Source: Emcibacteraceae bacterium (lineage in GTDB: Bacteria > Pseudomonadota > Alphaproteobacteria > Sphingomonadales > Emcibacteraceae). From it: DNA of 64,000 nucleotides. Below, piece by piece: positions 55,818 to 63,416 of this stretch (within the stretch, counting starts at the first letter, position 1; each line of letters opens with the position of its first letter). The stretch covers positions 310,001 through 374,000 of the forward strand of contig JAJFIR010000014.1 of NCBI GenBank assembly GCA_021774795.1, read 5' to 3'. Position numbers and translations under genes: made by a program. The notes below the pieces were generated by a model. That model worked only from the letters and a program-made list of their open reading frames with translations. It was not told the origin of the DNA and did not search any database.

Positions 55818-56114
55818 TCAGTTTTTATGCTTTCCCGCATTCCGTTTCTGAAATATCCAATTTGCAGATACTAGTAGCACCGAAATTAGAGCATAAACTA
55901 TGATTACGGCTATTTGGAAAAAGTAAGCTGCTATGCCGCCTTGATCTCCGGTGTAGGCTGCAAAATATAATGAAGTTGCACTACCAGCAAACACAATAAA
56001 TCCCCCTATGGTTCTGTACATTAGGCACAAACGTGGCCTCATCCTGCGAGAAAAAGGAAATGAAACCAAAAAAACAACAATCGGCAAAACTAAAAGTAAC
56101 AAGCCTATTAACAT
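55818..56114 (-). CDS. Small integral membrane protein, unknown
   Basis: This 98-residue protein has three hydrophobic segments (about 2-20, 35-53 and 62-84) and a basic C-terminus (KRNAGKHKN). No family is recognised. The ribosome site is weak but codon use is protein-like and the ORF converges neatly with the cytochrome gene. Confidence 0.5.
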   Translation of the reverse strand: MLIGLLLLVLPIVVFLVSFPFSRRMRPRLCLMYRTIGGFIVFAGSATSLYFAAYTGDQGGIAAYFFQIAVIIVYALISVLLVSANWIFQKRNAGKHKN

Positions 56115-56171
56115 TTGATGACAATCATAATCGCATTTTATCCCTTATATTCTGCCGTAATATAACGTACT

Positions 56172-56187
56172 TGTAATTGGAATTACA
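56172..56187. promoter_or_regulatory. Short inverted repeat, possible operator
   Basis: TGTAATT and AATTACA are perfect 7-base arms around GG. It lies 58 bp upstream of the small membrane protein start in a 250-bp gap that also contains TCACTTTA and TAAAGTGA arms (56264-56300). A regulatory role is only a guess. Confidence 0.25.
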
Positions 56188-56364
56188 TCTTTCCTAATAT
56201 AAAATGTAATTTAGCAAGGGCAGTACAGTTAAACAAGGAAACTACGATAAAGTCGAAGCAAACTCACTTTATGCTAAGGTAAATATTTTATGTAAAGTGA
56301 TATCCTGCTCGGGGAGAAAAATACTGGTAGACGGTGACCGACTTAGAGAAGATTGGTTTGTTGA

Positions 56365-57453
56365 TCATTTCTCCGAATTACTTAGCTTAGTTAAATATTC
56401 TTTCAAACTTTTATTATCAGGATATAGCTCCACGCCAAGTTTTACAGCTTCAATGGCCCGATGTAATTCGTCTTCGCTTTCCAGAATATTGGCAAGCATG
56501 AAAATGAGAGAGATGTCTGCTTTAACTCTATAGCCAAGTTTCTCTGACTGAATCGCATAATGATCGACCAAATAGCTTGGATTATTATAAGCCTTTTCAA
56601 AATTAAACATATAATTGTCAAAAATAAATTCGAAACCATTTATTAAGCTTGGCAGAGGTACAGAAAAATGATTTTCCTTTTCAAAATACTCTAAGGTATG
56701 TCTAAAGCTATCTGATGACCATGTCGACAACAGGGAAGAATATTCACGTTGAGGGTTTATCACAAAACCTTCAGGATAACCTTCTGAATCCGGGTTATTT
56801 GCAGCGGACATATAAAGGGTTACGTGATTGGTTGGTGGACGTGAAAGACGATTTTTAAGCATCTTCACCATCGCTTGACTATCCCACCAAACACTTGGGT
56901 CCATGATAATCAGTGAGGTAAAAAAAGCTGGCTCTTCAAGGTTAGCGTAAAGGCCGAACATACCGCCGTCGGAATGACCAATAAACATTCGATAGGGTTG
57001 GGTCATATATTGAGCCTCAATGTGAGGGGCAAGCTCAGTTGTTAAAAAAATAAGAAACTTCTTTGCCCCGCCACTATCTGGGTAGTCATCGGTTTTTTTG
57101 CCGTTGAAAAAGACTGTTAAACGAGTCGGGGTTAAGTCACGAGTTCTATTGGTATTTGGGATGGCAACCAAAATCATTTTTGGTATTTTTGCCTGTAAAC
57201 CAGAAAGATTACGGAGTATGCCTGCCGTATATTCAAAATTATATTCCCCGTCGACCAAATAAACTACAGGGTATTTTTGCTTGGAATCATAGCCTTCAGG
57301 AAGGGAAACCCAATATTCTCTTTCTTCATTTAAGACCTTTGAAAAGACGGTGTTTTTTTCACCTATTGTGATGGTGTTGCTTGTATCATCTGCAATAGCC
57401 ACTGATATAAATATTGTAATGACCGATAAGAAAACAGTTACTAATATTCTCAT
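56365..57453 (-). CDS. Exported esterase (alpha/beta hydrolase) with TPR-like C-terminus
   Basis: This 362-residue protein has a signal peptide (cleavage near residue 21). The esterase D/Fes-like hydrolase domain runs through about 290. Ser161 in GHSDGG is the nucleophile, Asp in IMDPSVWW and His in KENHFS fit the triad region. The last ~65 residues (ILESEDELHRAIEAVKLGVELYP) look like one TPR-type hairpin. This combination is known in secreted siderophore-esterase-like proteins. A very strong GGGGAGGGG precedes the ATG. The substrate is unknown. Confidence 0.82.
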   Translation of the reverse strand: MRILVTVFLSVITIFISVAIADDTSNTITIGEKNTVFSKVLNEEREYWVSLPEGYDSKQKYPVVYLVDGEYNFEYTAGILRNLSGLQAKIPKMILVAIPNTNRTRDLTPTRLTVFFNGKKTDDYPDSGGAKKFLIFLTTELAPHIEAQYMTQPYRMFIGHSDGGMFGLYANLEEPAFFTSLIIMDPSVWWDSQAMVKMLKNRLSRPPTNHVTLYMSAANNPDSEGYPEGFVINPQREYSSLLSTWSSDSFRHTLEYFEKENHFSVPLPSLINGFEFIFDNYMFNFEKAYNNPSYLVDHYAIQSEKLGYRVKADISLIFMLANILESEDELHRAIEAVKLGVELYPDNKSLKEYLTKLSNSEK

Positions 57454-57564
57454 AATCCCCTCCCCGATTTTCTTTAATCATTAGACCATTAAAAACATCA
57501 TATTGAAAGAAATTCCCTTAAACAACCTATATGTAATGGAGATATTAATCTTTTTACGATATTT

Positions 57565-57600
57565 GAATGTCCACTTTGGGTGGCGATCTCAACCGGTCGC
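57565..57600 (-). repeat. IS30-family right end with stop codon of transposase relic (copy 3)
   Basis: On the minus strand GCGACCGGTTGAGATCGCCA continues to CCCAAAGTGGACATTC. The TGA is the stop of the IS30 remnant that reads directly into it. This copy shows what the dispersed repeat is: the end of the transposase gene plus the non-coding right end of the element. Confidence 0.6.
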
Positions 57601-57712
57601 TGCAACACATTGGTTAAATCTCCCTGCTGGGTTTTCGAAGTCCAGCGTCTTTTCTTGGTCGTTCGCTTAGCTGACGTGTCACTCTGTTAAGCTGTGCCCT
57701 CGGCATTAGAAA
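57589..57712 (-). pseudogene. IS30-family transposase, C-terminal fragment with frameshift
   Basis: The minus strand encodes AQLNRVTRQLSERPRK, then, after one extra G, TLDFENPAGRFNQCVAATG and a stop. This is the standard ending of IS30-family transposases (QLN-x-RPRKTL-x-F-x-x-P-x-x-RF-x-x-CVA-x-TG). Everything upstream of it is gone. The DDE core is missing, so the element is dead. Confidence 0.85.
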
Positions 57713-57778
57713 AATTCGTATTGAAGTAACGAACCTCGAGTCAAATAATCCCGGTTTTTATTTGTCTCAACAGGTCGA

Positions 57779-58696
57779 TTATAGGTAAATTATGCCTTCA
57801 CTGATAAGCACGCAATTTCCAGATATACGTGGTGCGCCGTCAATGGTGTCAAGCTGCACAACGATATCACTGCGGCGACCCATTTCAACTCCTTGAGTGA
57901 TATTAATTTTATATGGTGTACTACTGGCGTTTCGAGTTAGTAATGCCCCAAGTGCACCAGATGCGCTGCCAGTAGCGGGGTCTTCCGGTGGATAGCCAAG
58001 CGGAGAAAATACACGTGAGCGCAATGATATTTCATTTTCACTTTCATCGATCACCGTAAAAGCACAGATACAAAAACCGTCGACGGTTTTTGGGCCCTTC
58101 GCAGCCGCTTCTTTGAATGCAGAGATATTCAATTTAATATCTGCGAGATCGTTTAAACTGTCGACTTCTGCAAATGCGAATGGTAGGCCAACCGTAGCAA
58201 TGCACGGCGTAAATCGGTCGGTTAGTATTTTACCGGGCATAAGTTCAAGACATTTTGCAACAAGTTCGAGATCGCATTCTGCCAACATTTGCATGGATTG
58301 TGGCGCGATAATTTCAGCTCCAGTGAAATGCCCTTCTACTTCGCAAAGGGTTACATCAACATCACCACCCAATTCGTCAAAAAGAAGTTTATTGGTATTA
58401 TTTTTTGTGGCAGCTGCTGTGTTTTTATTTGCAATAATATAAGCAGTTCCTATGTTTGGGTGTCCAGCGAAAGGAATTTCCTCCATCGGAGTAAAAATCC
58501 GTACGTGAGCATTATACTGATCATCTTTGGGCGGAAAAATAACACTAGTTTCAGAAAAACCGAATTCGTTTGCAATTTTTAGCATTTCGCCTTTTGTAAG
58601 ATCCGATCCATCGTGGATTACAGCGAGCGGATTACCGCTATAACGGTCATTTGTAAAAACGTCGACAATACTGTAATTAACTGTTTTTTCACTCAT
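57779..58696 (-). CDS. PhzF-family isomerase-like protein
   Basis: The start is set at the Met with GAAGGAAATT upstream. This 305-residue protein has the PhzF two-domain fold, with catalytic Glu49 in GFSETSV, GHPNIGTAY near 73 and the second-half DPATGSASGALGALL. Known members isomerise dihydro-hydroxyanthranilate or act on unknown metabolites, and most bacterial copies have no phenazine role. No phenazine genes are nearby. An IS30 remnant lies immediately downstream. Confidence 0.88.
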   Translation of the reverse strand: MSEKTVNYSIVDVFTNDRYSGNPLAVIHDGSDLTKGEMLKIANEFGFSETSVIFPPKDDQYNAHVRIFTPMEEIPFAGHPNIGTAYIIANKNTAAATKNNTNKLLFDELGGDVDVTLCEVEGHFTGAEIIAPQSMQMLAECDLELVAKCLELMPGKILTDRFTPCIATVGLPFAFAEVDSLNDLADIKLNISAFKEAAAKGPKTVDGFCICAFTVIDESENEISLRSRVFSPLGYPPEDPATGSASGALGALLTRNASSTPYKINITQGVEMGRRSDIVVQLDTIDGAPRISGNCVLISEGIIYL

Positions 58697-58828
58697 GTTA
58701 ATTTCCTTCAAGTTCTTGTTTTACAATCAGTAACATGAATATAAACATCAAGGATAGTGATATTTATCACGACCAGATATGATTTTTGGTCATATCAATT
58801 CTTGCTTCAAGATCGGCCGAATGACAGA

Positions 58829-58856
58829 TTGAAATTACCACCCAAAGCAGACGTTC
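58829..58856 (+). repeat. Dispersed repeat, IS30-type right-end relic (copy 4)
   Basis: TTGAAATTACCACCCAAAGC followed by AGACGTTC matches the consensus of the repeat in all but a few positions. It is in the gap between the divergent PhzF and nucleotidyltransferase-like genes. Confidence 0.5.
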
Positions 58857-59001
58857 GCAGAACCATGAAATGTTCCACTTTTTGTGACAAGTGAGTATTC
58901 TTTTTCACTTGCGTCAATTTTTTTTTGGCTTTGGTTGCACGCTTTAAAAAGTTAGATTAGTTTGAATAAATAACTGTATGACGTGAGGGATAAAGTTAAT
59001 T

Positions 59002-59568
59002 GTGGAGAAAAATGAGTTTATAGAAAGAGTTTTCCAGAATAGGAACAATGCGATTATTTTAGAGCGTTTACAGACGGTACAAATAAATGACCTTTGGCTC
59101 GTTTCAGGCTCTCTCTTTCAAACTGTATGGAATACACTTACGAATAGAGAGCCAACCTTTGGTATTAAAGACTATGATATCTTTTACTTTAACGATGATG
59201 ACCTTTCGTGGGAAGCAGAAAACACAGTTATCAACCAAATCGAATTCATGTTTGAGGACTTAAATATAAATGTAGAAGTAAGAAATCAAGCTCGCGTTCA
59301 TCTATGGTACGAACAGCATTTCGGGATTTCTTATCCCCCTCTGGCCAATTCCTGTGAAGCTATTGATCGATTTTTAACTCCCGCGGCCATGGTCGGAGTA
59401 CAACCATCAAAAACATTATCTCTTTATGCTCCTAGAGGGTTAGACGATATTAGCGATATGGTTCTCAGACCAAATGTATCAGCTAATTTTAAAGCCAATT
59501 ATTATTTTGAAAAGGCAACCCGCTGGAAGAAATCTTGGCCAGAGCTTAAGATTAAGAACGTTTTCTAA
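59002..59568 (+). CDS. COG3575-type nucleotidyltransferase-like protein
   Basis: This 188-residue protein starts at GTG with GAGGGA somewhat far upstream. WLVSGSLFQTVWN, then FGIKDYDIFYF (paired acidic residues) and INVEVRNQARVHLWY follow the pattern of the nucleotidyltransferase-fold family COG3575. It probably transfers a nucleotide to an unknown partner, though no activity has been assigned to my knowledge. IS30-end relics flank it on both sides (58829 and 59579), so it may have come in with, or survived between, insertion events. Confidence 0.75.
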   Translation: MEKNEFIERVFQNRNNAIILERLQTVQINDLWLVSGSLFQTVWNTLTNREPTFGIKDYDIFYFNDDDLSWEAENTVINQIEFMFEDLNINVEVRNQARVHLWYEQHFGISYPPLANSCEAIDRFLTPAAMVGVQPSKTLSLYAPRGLDDISDMVLRPNVSANFKANYYFEKATRWKKSWPELKIKNVF

Positions 59569-59578
59569 ACATCAAAAT

Positions 59579-59613
59579 GAATATCTGCTTTGAGTGGTGA
59601 TCTCAGGCGGTCA
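59579..59613 (-). repeat. Dispersed repeat, IS30-type right-end relic (copy 5)
   Basis: On the minus strand TGACCGCCTGAGATCACCAC continues to TCAAAGCAGATATTC. Aligned with copy 3, the bases before the core read TCA GTG ACC GCC TGA, the same position as the last codons of the transposase. Confidence 0.55.
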
Positions 59614-59642
59614 CTGAATATACCTTACTTTGAGCACAAAAA

Positions 59643-59666
59643 GGGGCGAACCATTTGGATCGCCCC
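59643..59666 (-). terminator. Rho-independent terminator after GGT gene 1
   Basis: GGGGCGA and TCGCCCC pair, with CCA and TGG extending the stem inside, and TTTTT follows on the minus strand. It lies 26 bp past the GGT stop. Confidence 0.85.
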
Positions 59667-59691
59667 TCATCTAAATCTTTTATATAATATT

Positions 59692-61440
59692 TTAGTATCC
59701 TATCGCTGCAGCGTCCATACTACGGGTGTCGGCCGCACCATAAAATATACCGTCCTTATACATAATTGTGCTAAGGCTGCCAAGCGCGAAAGGCATAGGC
59801 ATAATAGTATGGCCCATACCGATCAGTATATCTTTGGTGTCTTTGCTTACCCCATCTTCAATGATAACCGCATCGGGCATCCATTGATGATGAATTCTTG
59901 GCTCGGCGAGTGCGGCCATCGCATTCATATCAAATTCAAGAACATTGAAGACACTTTGAAGAACCACGGTGATAATTGTGCTACCGCCGGGGCTTCCCGT
60001 TACAAAAAACGGCTTATCATCCTTTAGCACAATAGTTGGCGTCATTGATGAAAGCGGACGTTTTCGTGGCTGCACGGAATTCGCCTCTCCGCCGAGAAGG
60101 CCGTAACCATTCGCCGTACCGGGTTTAACAGAAAAATCATCCATCTCGTTATTCATCATAATGCCTGTGCCCGCAGCCATCTTGTGGTTTCCGTAACTGA
60201 AATTAAGGGTATATGTGTTACTAACGGCGTTACCGTGACTATCCATTACGGAAAAATGTGTCGTATCCGGACTTTCAGCAAGTATATTAAGCGCAGGCGC
60301 GATATCCGTTGAACGGCGTGATTTGTCCGTTGGAATTAGCGCACGTGTCAGCTTTGCATATTTTTTGCTCGTCAGTTCATCCACCGGTACATCCGTAAAA
60401 TCCGGATCACCAAGATATTTACTTCGGTCGGCATAGGCCTGACGCATGGCTTCAATATAAAGATGAAGCGTCGCTGCACTATTATGTCCTTTTGATTTAA
60501 GATCATCTTCTTCAAGCATATTCATTATCTGAACCAAATGAACACCGCCTGATGATGGTGGCGGCATAGTGATAATTTTATGCCCTTTATATTCACCTAC
60601 AATTACCGGACGCTCAACGGCGACATAGGCGGCCATGTCTTCCATGGTAATTAGACCACCTTGTGTTTCCTGGTCTGCGACAATACGTTTGGCCACTTCA
60701 CCCTTATAAAAGGCGTCTTTGCCGCCGTCCATAATCTGCTTTAAAGACCAGGCGAGATCTTTTTGTTTTAAAATTTCACCGAAGTTATACGAAGAACCAT
60801 CCGCTTTATAGAAAGCTTTGCCTGCCGCTTCGTTTGCCATTAAACGTTCTTTGCGACCATTAAGGGAGCTTTGCAGATAGTTATACATCGCAAATCCATC
60901 ATTCGCGAGATCATATGCAGGTTGCATTACTTCTTTGAGTGACATTGTTCCGTAGTTCTCAAGCGCATGGACCATACCAGCCACTGTTCCCGGTACGCCG
61001 GATGCCTTGACGTCATATTTCGAACGGTTATCATCAACTGATCCGTCTTCATTTAAAAACATGTCACGATCTGCACCGGAAGGTGCCATTTCGCGGTAAT
61101 CAATGGCTATTGATTTATTTTCTTCCGCGAGATGAATAACCATAAAGCCACCACCGCCAATATTACCCGCTTGCGGATAAGTCACGGCAAGTGCAAAACC
61201 AACGGCAACCGCAGCGTCAACTGCATTACCACCGTTTTCTAGAATGTCCACCCCCACTTGCGACGCCATTTTTTCCCTCGATGTCACCATGCCATTTCGC
61301 GCAATAACGGGAATAAAACGGTCTGTCGTATTAAGACGCGGTGTATTTGCTGCGGAGCTTTCGGTGCCCATTTGCGCTATTGCCGGGCTTACGCAAAAAC
61401 TCACGATGCTTGTAATTAGAACTAGAACTTTTAATTTCAT
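59692..61440 (-). CDS. ggt: Gamma-glutamyltransferase (tandem copy 1)
   Basis: The start is set at the Met that gives a signal peptide ending AIAQ; the ribosome site is weak. The 582-residue precursor has the large-subunit signature GGNAVDAAVAVGFALAV, the maturation/catalytic Thr in PDTTHFSVMD (about 385), the Ser pair in PLSSMTPTIV and the oxyanion glycines in TGSPGGSTI. It should self-cleave in the periplasm into two chains and hydrolyse or transfer gamma-glutamyl groups, for instance from glutathione. It is the most downstream of three tandem copies. Confidence 0.93.
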   Translation of the reverse strand: MKLKVLVLITSIVSFCVSPAIAQMGTESSAANTPRLNTTDRFIPVIARNGMVTSREKMASQVGVDILENGGNAVDAAVAVGFALAVTYPQAGNIGGGGFMVIHLAEENKSIAIDYREMAPSGADRDMFLNEDGSVDDNRSKYDVKASGVPGTVAGMVHALENYGTMSLKEVMQPAYDLANDGFAMYNYLQSSLNGRKERLMANEAAGKAFYKADGSSYNFGEILKQKDLAWSLKQIMDGGKDAFYKGEVAKRIVADQETQGGLITMEDMAAYVAVERPVIVGEYKGHKIITMPPPSSGGVHLVQIMNMLEEDDLKSKGHNSAATLHLYIEAMRQAYADRSKYLGDPDFTDVPVDELTSKKYAKLTRALIPTDKSRRSTDIAPALNILAESPDTTHFSVMDSHGNAVSNTYTLNFSYGNHKMAAGTGIMMNNEMDDFSVKPGTANGYGLLGGEANSVQPRKRPLSSMTPTIVLKDDKPFFVTGSPGGSTIITVVLQSVFNVLEFDMNAMAALAEPRIHHQWMPDAVIIEDGVSKDTKDILIGMGHTIMPMPFALGSLSTIMYKDGIFYGAADTRSMDAAAIGY

Positions 61441-61551
61441 ATTATTTTCTTTCGATGTGTTCACTGCAAACAAACTACACATTAAAAACGATTCTGCAAC
61501 TCAAAAAGCTCACATAGGTTGGCCGTTTCAATTTTGCTGCAAATTATAGGT

Positions 61552-63309
61552 TCAGTTTATACCAATAGTCCCCGCATCCATATTCCGCGGATCGTGAGCA
61601 CCGTAAAAATAACCGTCCTTGTAAACAATGCTTGCGGTTTCACCCAAGGTTCTAAAACCATATACATTACCGTCCGAACGATAGATTATATTGTGGCCCA
61701 TGGCCTTCAAAATATTGATGGTGTCAATATTCAAGCTTTTTTCCACCTGCACTACATCTGGCATCCATTCGTGATGAATGCGTGGTTTACTGCTCGCAGC
61801 GGCAACATTCATATCAAATTCAATCACGTTCATTATGGTTTGAAAAACCGTATTTATAATCGTAGAACTCCCCGGGCTTCCGGTAAGTAGAAAAGGTACA
61901 TCATCCTTAAGCACAATGGTTGGCGTCATCGATGATCTGGGGCGTTTGCGAGGTTCCTGCGCATTTGCCTTACCACTGATATTCCCATTAGCGTCCGGCT
62001 CGTAGGGTAAATGGTCAAAATCATCCATTTCATTATTCAGCACAATACCCGTTCCTGCGGCCATCATTCCCATATAAAAGCCGTAATTCACAGTGTAAGT
62101 GTTACTGACCGCATTACCCTGACTATCCATTACTGAAAAATGTGTTGTTTGCGGACTTTCTGTATTTAAACCTTTTGTCGGCGCGACCTCAGAAGATTTC
62201 CTTGCACGGTCTAACGGAATACGTGCGCGCATTTCTTTCGAATATTCTTTGTCTGTTAATTTATCAATCGGCACATCGAAAAACGCTGGGTCACCCGCGT
62301 AAAGGCTCCTGTCCGCGTATGCTTGACGCATGGCTTCAATATAAAGATGAAGTGTTGCCGCACTATTATGCCCCTTCGATTTAATATCGTCCGCTTCAAG
62401 CATGTTGAGCATCTGAACCACATGAACACCGCCCGATGACGGTGGGGGCATTGCCGCTATTTTATAGCCTTTATAGCTGCCATAAACCGGTTTACGCTCA
62501 ACGGGTGAATAGGCGGCCATATCATCCATAGTAATAATGCCGTCATATTTTTCCTGATCTGCAACGATTTTTCTTGCGATTTCACCTTTATAAAAAGCAT
62601 CTGGTCCGTCCTCCATTATCGCCTTTAGCGATCCTGCAAGATCGCTCTGAACCAGCTTATCGCCAAACCGGTAATTGCTACCATCAGGTTTAAAAAATGC
62701 TTTGCGTGTTTCCGGCGCAGCCGTCAGCTTTTCCCTATGAGTAACAAATGTTCTCTCAAGGTGCCTGCCTACTTCAAAACCATCTTTCGCTAATCTGTAT
62801 GCGGGCTCAATTACTTGCGCGAGCGACATCGTTCCGTATTTCTCTATGGCCATCGCCATTCCTGCCACAGTTCCCGGAACGCCAACAGACTTTCGACTTT
62901 CAAAAGATAAAAAAGGATCAACCTTTCCGTCTACTACATACAGATCATGTGTCGCTTTGTTGCCTGCATATTCGCGGTAATCAATAGTCGTCGTTTTATT
63001 TTCATCCGCGATGTGAACAACCATAAAACCACCCCCGCCAATATTTCCTGCTTCCGGATGCACCACAGCAAGCGCAAATGCAACAGCGGCGGCAGCGTCA
63101 ATCGCGTTACCCCCAGCGGCAAGAATATCCGCACCTACTTTTGTAGCGATTTTATGCCTGCTGCTCACCATACCTTTTGATCCGATAACCGGCACAAATC
63201 CGTCCACAGCGTCAAAATCTGGTAAGTCGTTATTCTGTGCTACCAATACCGACGCTGTAAAAATCCAAATTATAATCACATTAAAAGTTCGATTGATTAA
63301 ACCGATCAT
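61552..63309 (-). CDS. ggt: Gamma-glutamyltransferase (tandem copy 2, altered oxyanion motif)
   Basis: This 585-residue GGT precursor has a signal peptide ending VLVAQ. The catalytic Thr in PQTTHFSVMD, the SSMTPTIV pair and the GGNAIDAAAAVAFALAV signature are present. The oxyanion loop reads TGSPGSST rather than the conserved GSPGG, so the second glycine has become Ser (codon AGT). Activity may be reduced or changed. GGAGAGATAAA precedes the ATG. It is 111 bp from copy 1 and 107 bp from copy 3, in the same direction. Confidence 0.9.
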   Translation of the reverse strand: MIGLINRTFNVIIIWIFTASVLVAQNNDLPDFDAVDGFVPVIGSKGMVSSRHKIATKVGADILAAGGNAIDAAAAVAFALAVVHPEAGNIGGGGFMVVHIADENKTTTIDYREYAGNKATHDLYVVDGKVDPFLSFESRKSVGVPGTVAGMAMAIEKYGTMSLAQVIEPAYRLAKDGFEVGRHLERTFVTHREKLTAAPETRKAFFKPDGSNYRFGDKLVQSDLAGSLKAIMEDGPDAFYKGEIARKIVADQEKYDGIITMDDMAAYSPVERKPVYGSYKGYKIAAMPPPSSGGVHVVQMLNMLEADDIKSKGHNSAATLHLYIEAMRQAYADRSLYAGDPAFFDVPIDKLTDKEYSKEMRARIPLDRARKSSEVAPTKGLNTESPQTTHFSVMDSQGNAVSNTYTVNYGFYMGMMAAGTGIVLNNEMDDFDHLPYEPDANGNISGKANAQEPRKRPRSSMTPTIVLKDDVPFLLTGSPGSSTIINTVFQTIMNVIEFDMNVAAASSKPRIHHEWMPDVVQVEKSLNIDTINILKAMGHNIIYRSDGNVYGFRTLGETASIVYKDGYFYGAHDPRNMDAGTIGIN

Positions 63310-63371
63310 TTTATCTCTCCATACGCATTTTATTTATTCGACCTTATCGAAAACCTGCCATTCTTCCTAAT

Positions 63372-63401
63372 AAAAAAGCGAGCAAAAAGCCCGCCTTTTT
63401 T
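63372..63401 (-). terminator. Terminator after GGT gene 3
   Basis: On the minus strand GCGGGC-TTTTT-GCTCGC with one G-T pair is followed by TTTTTTA. It separates copy 3 from copy 2, so the copies are probably transcribed independently, at least in part. Confidence 0.8.
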
Positions 63402-63416
63402 CATCAAAATGTGCGG

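Larger units (their letters stand above)
57454..57778. other. 325-bp gap carrying an IS30 remnant
   Basis: About half of this gap is the IS30 transposase tail and its right end, listed separately. The remaining 57454-57560 is the promoter side of the esterase gene, and 57713-57778 shows nothing recognisable. Confidence 0.5.

Noticed and set aside
59590-60027. 145-codon plus-strand ORF opposite GGT copy 1
   Set aside because: It overlaps the terminator and the C-terminus of a clear GGT. The similar plus-strand ORFs at 61519 and 63411 are the same shadow repeated because the GGTs are paralogues.
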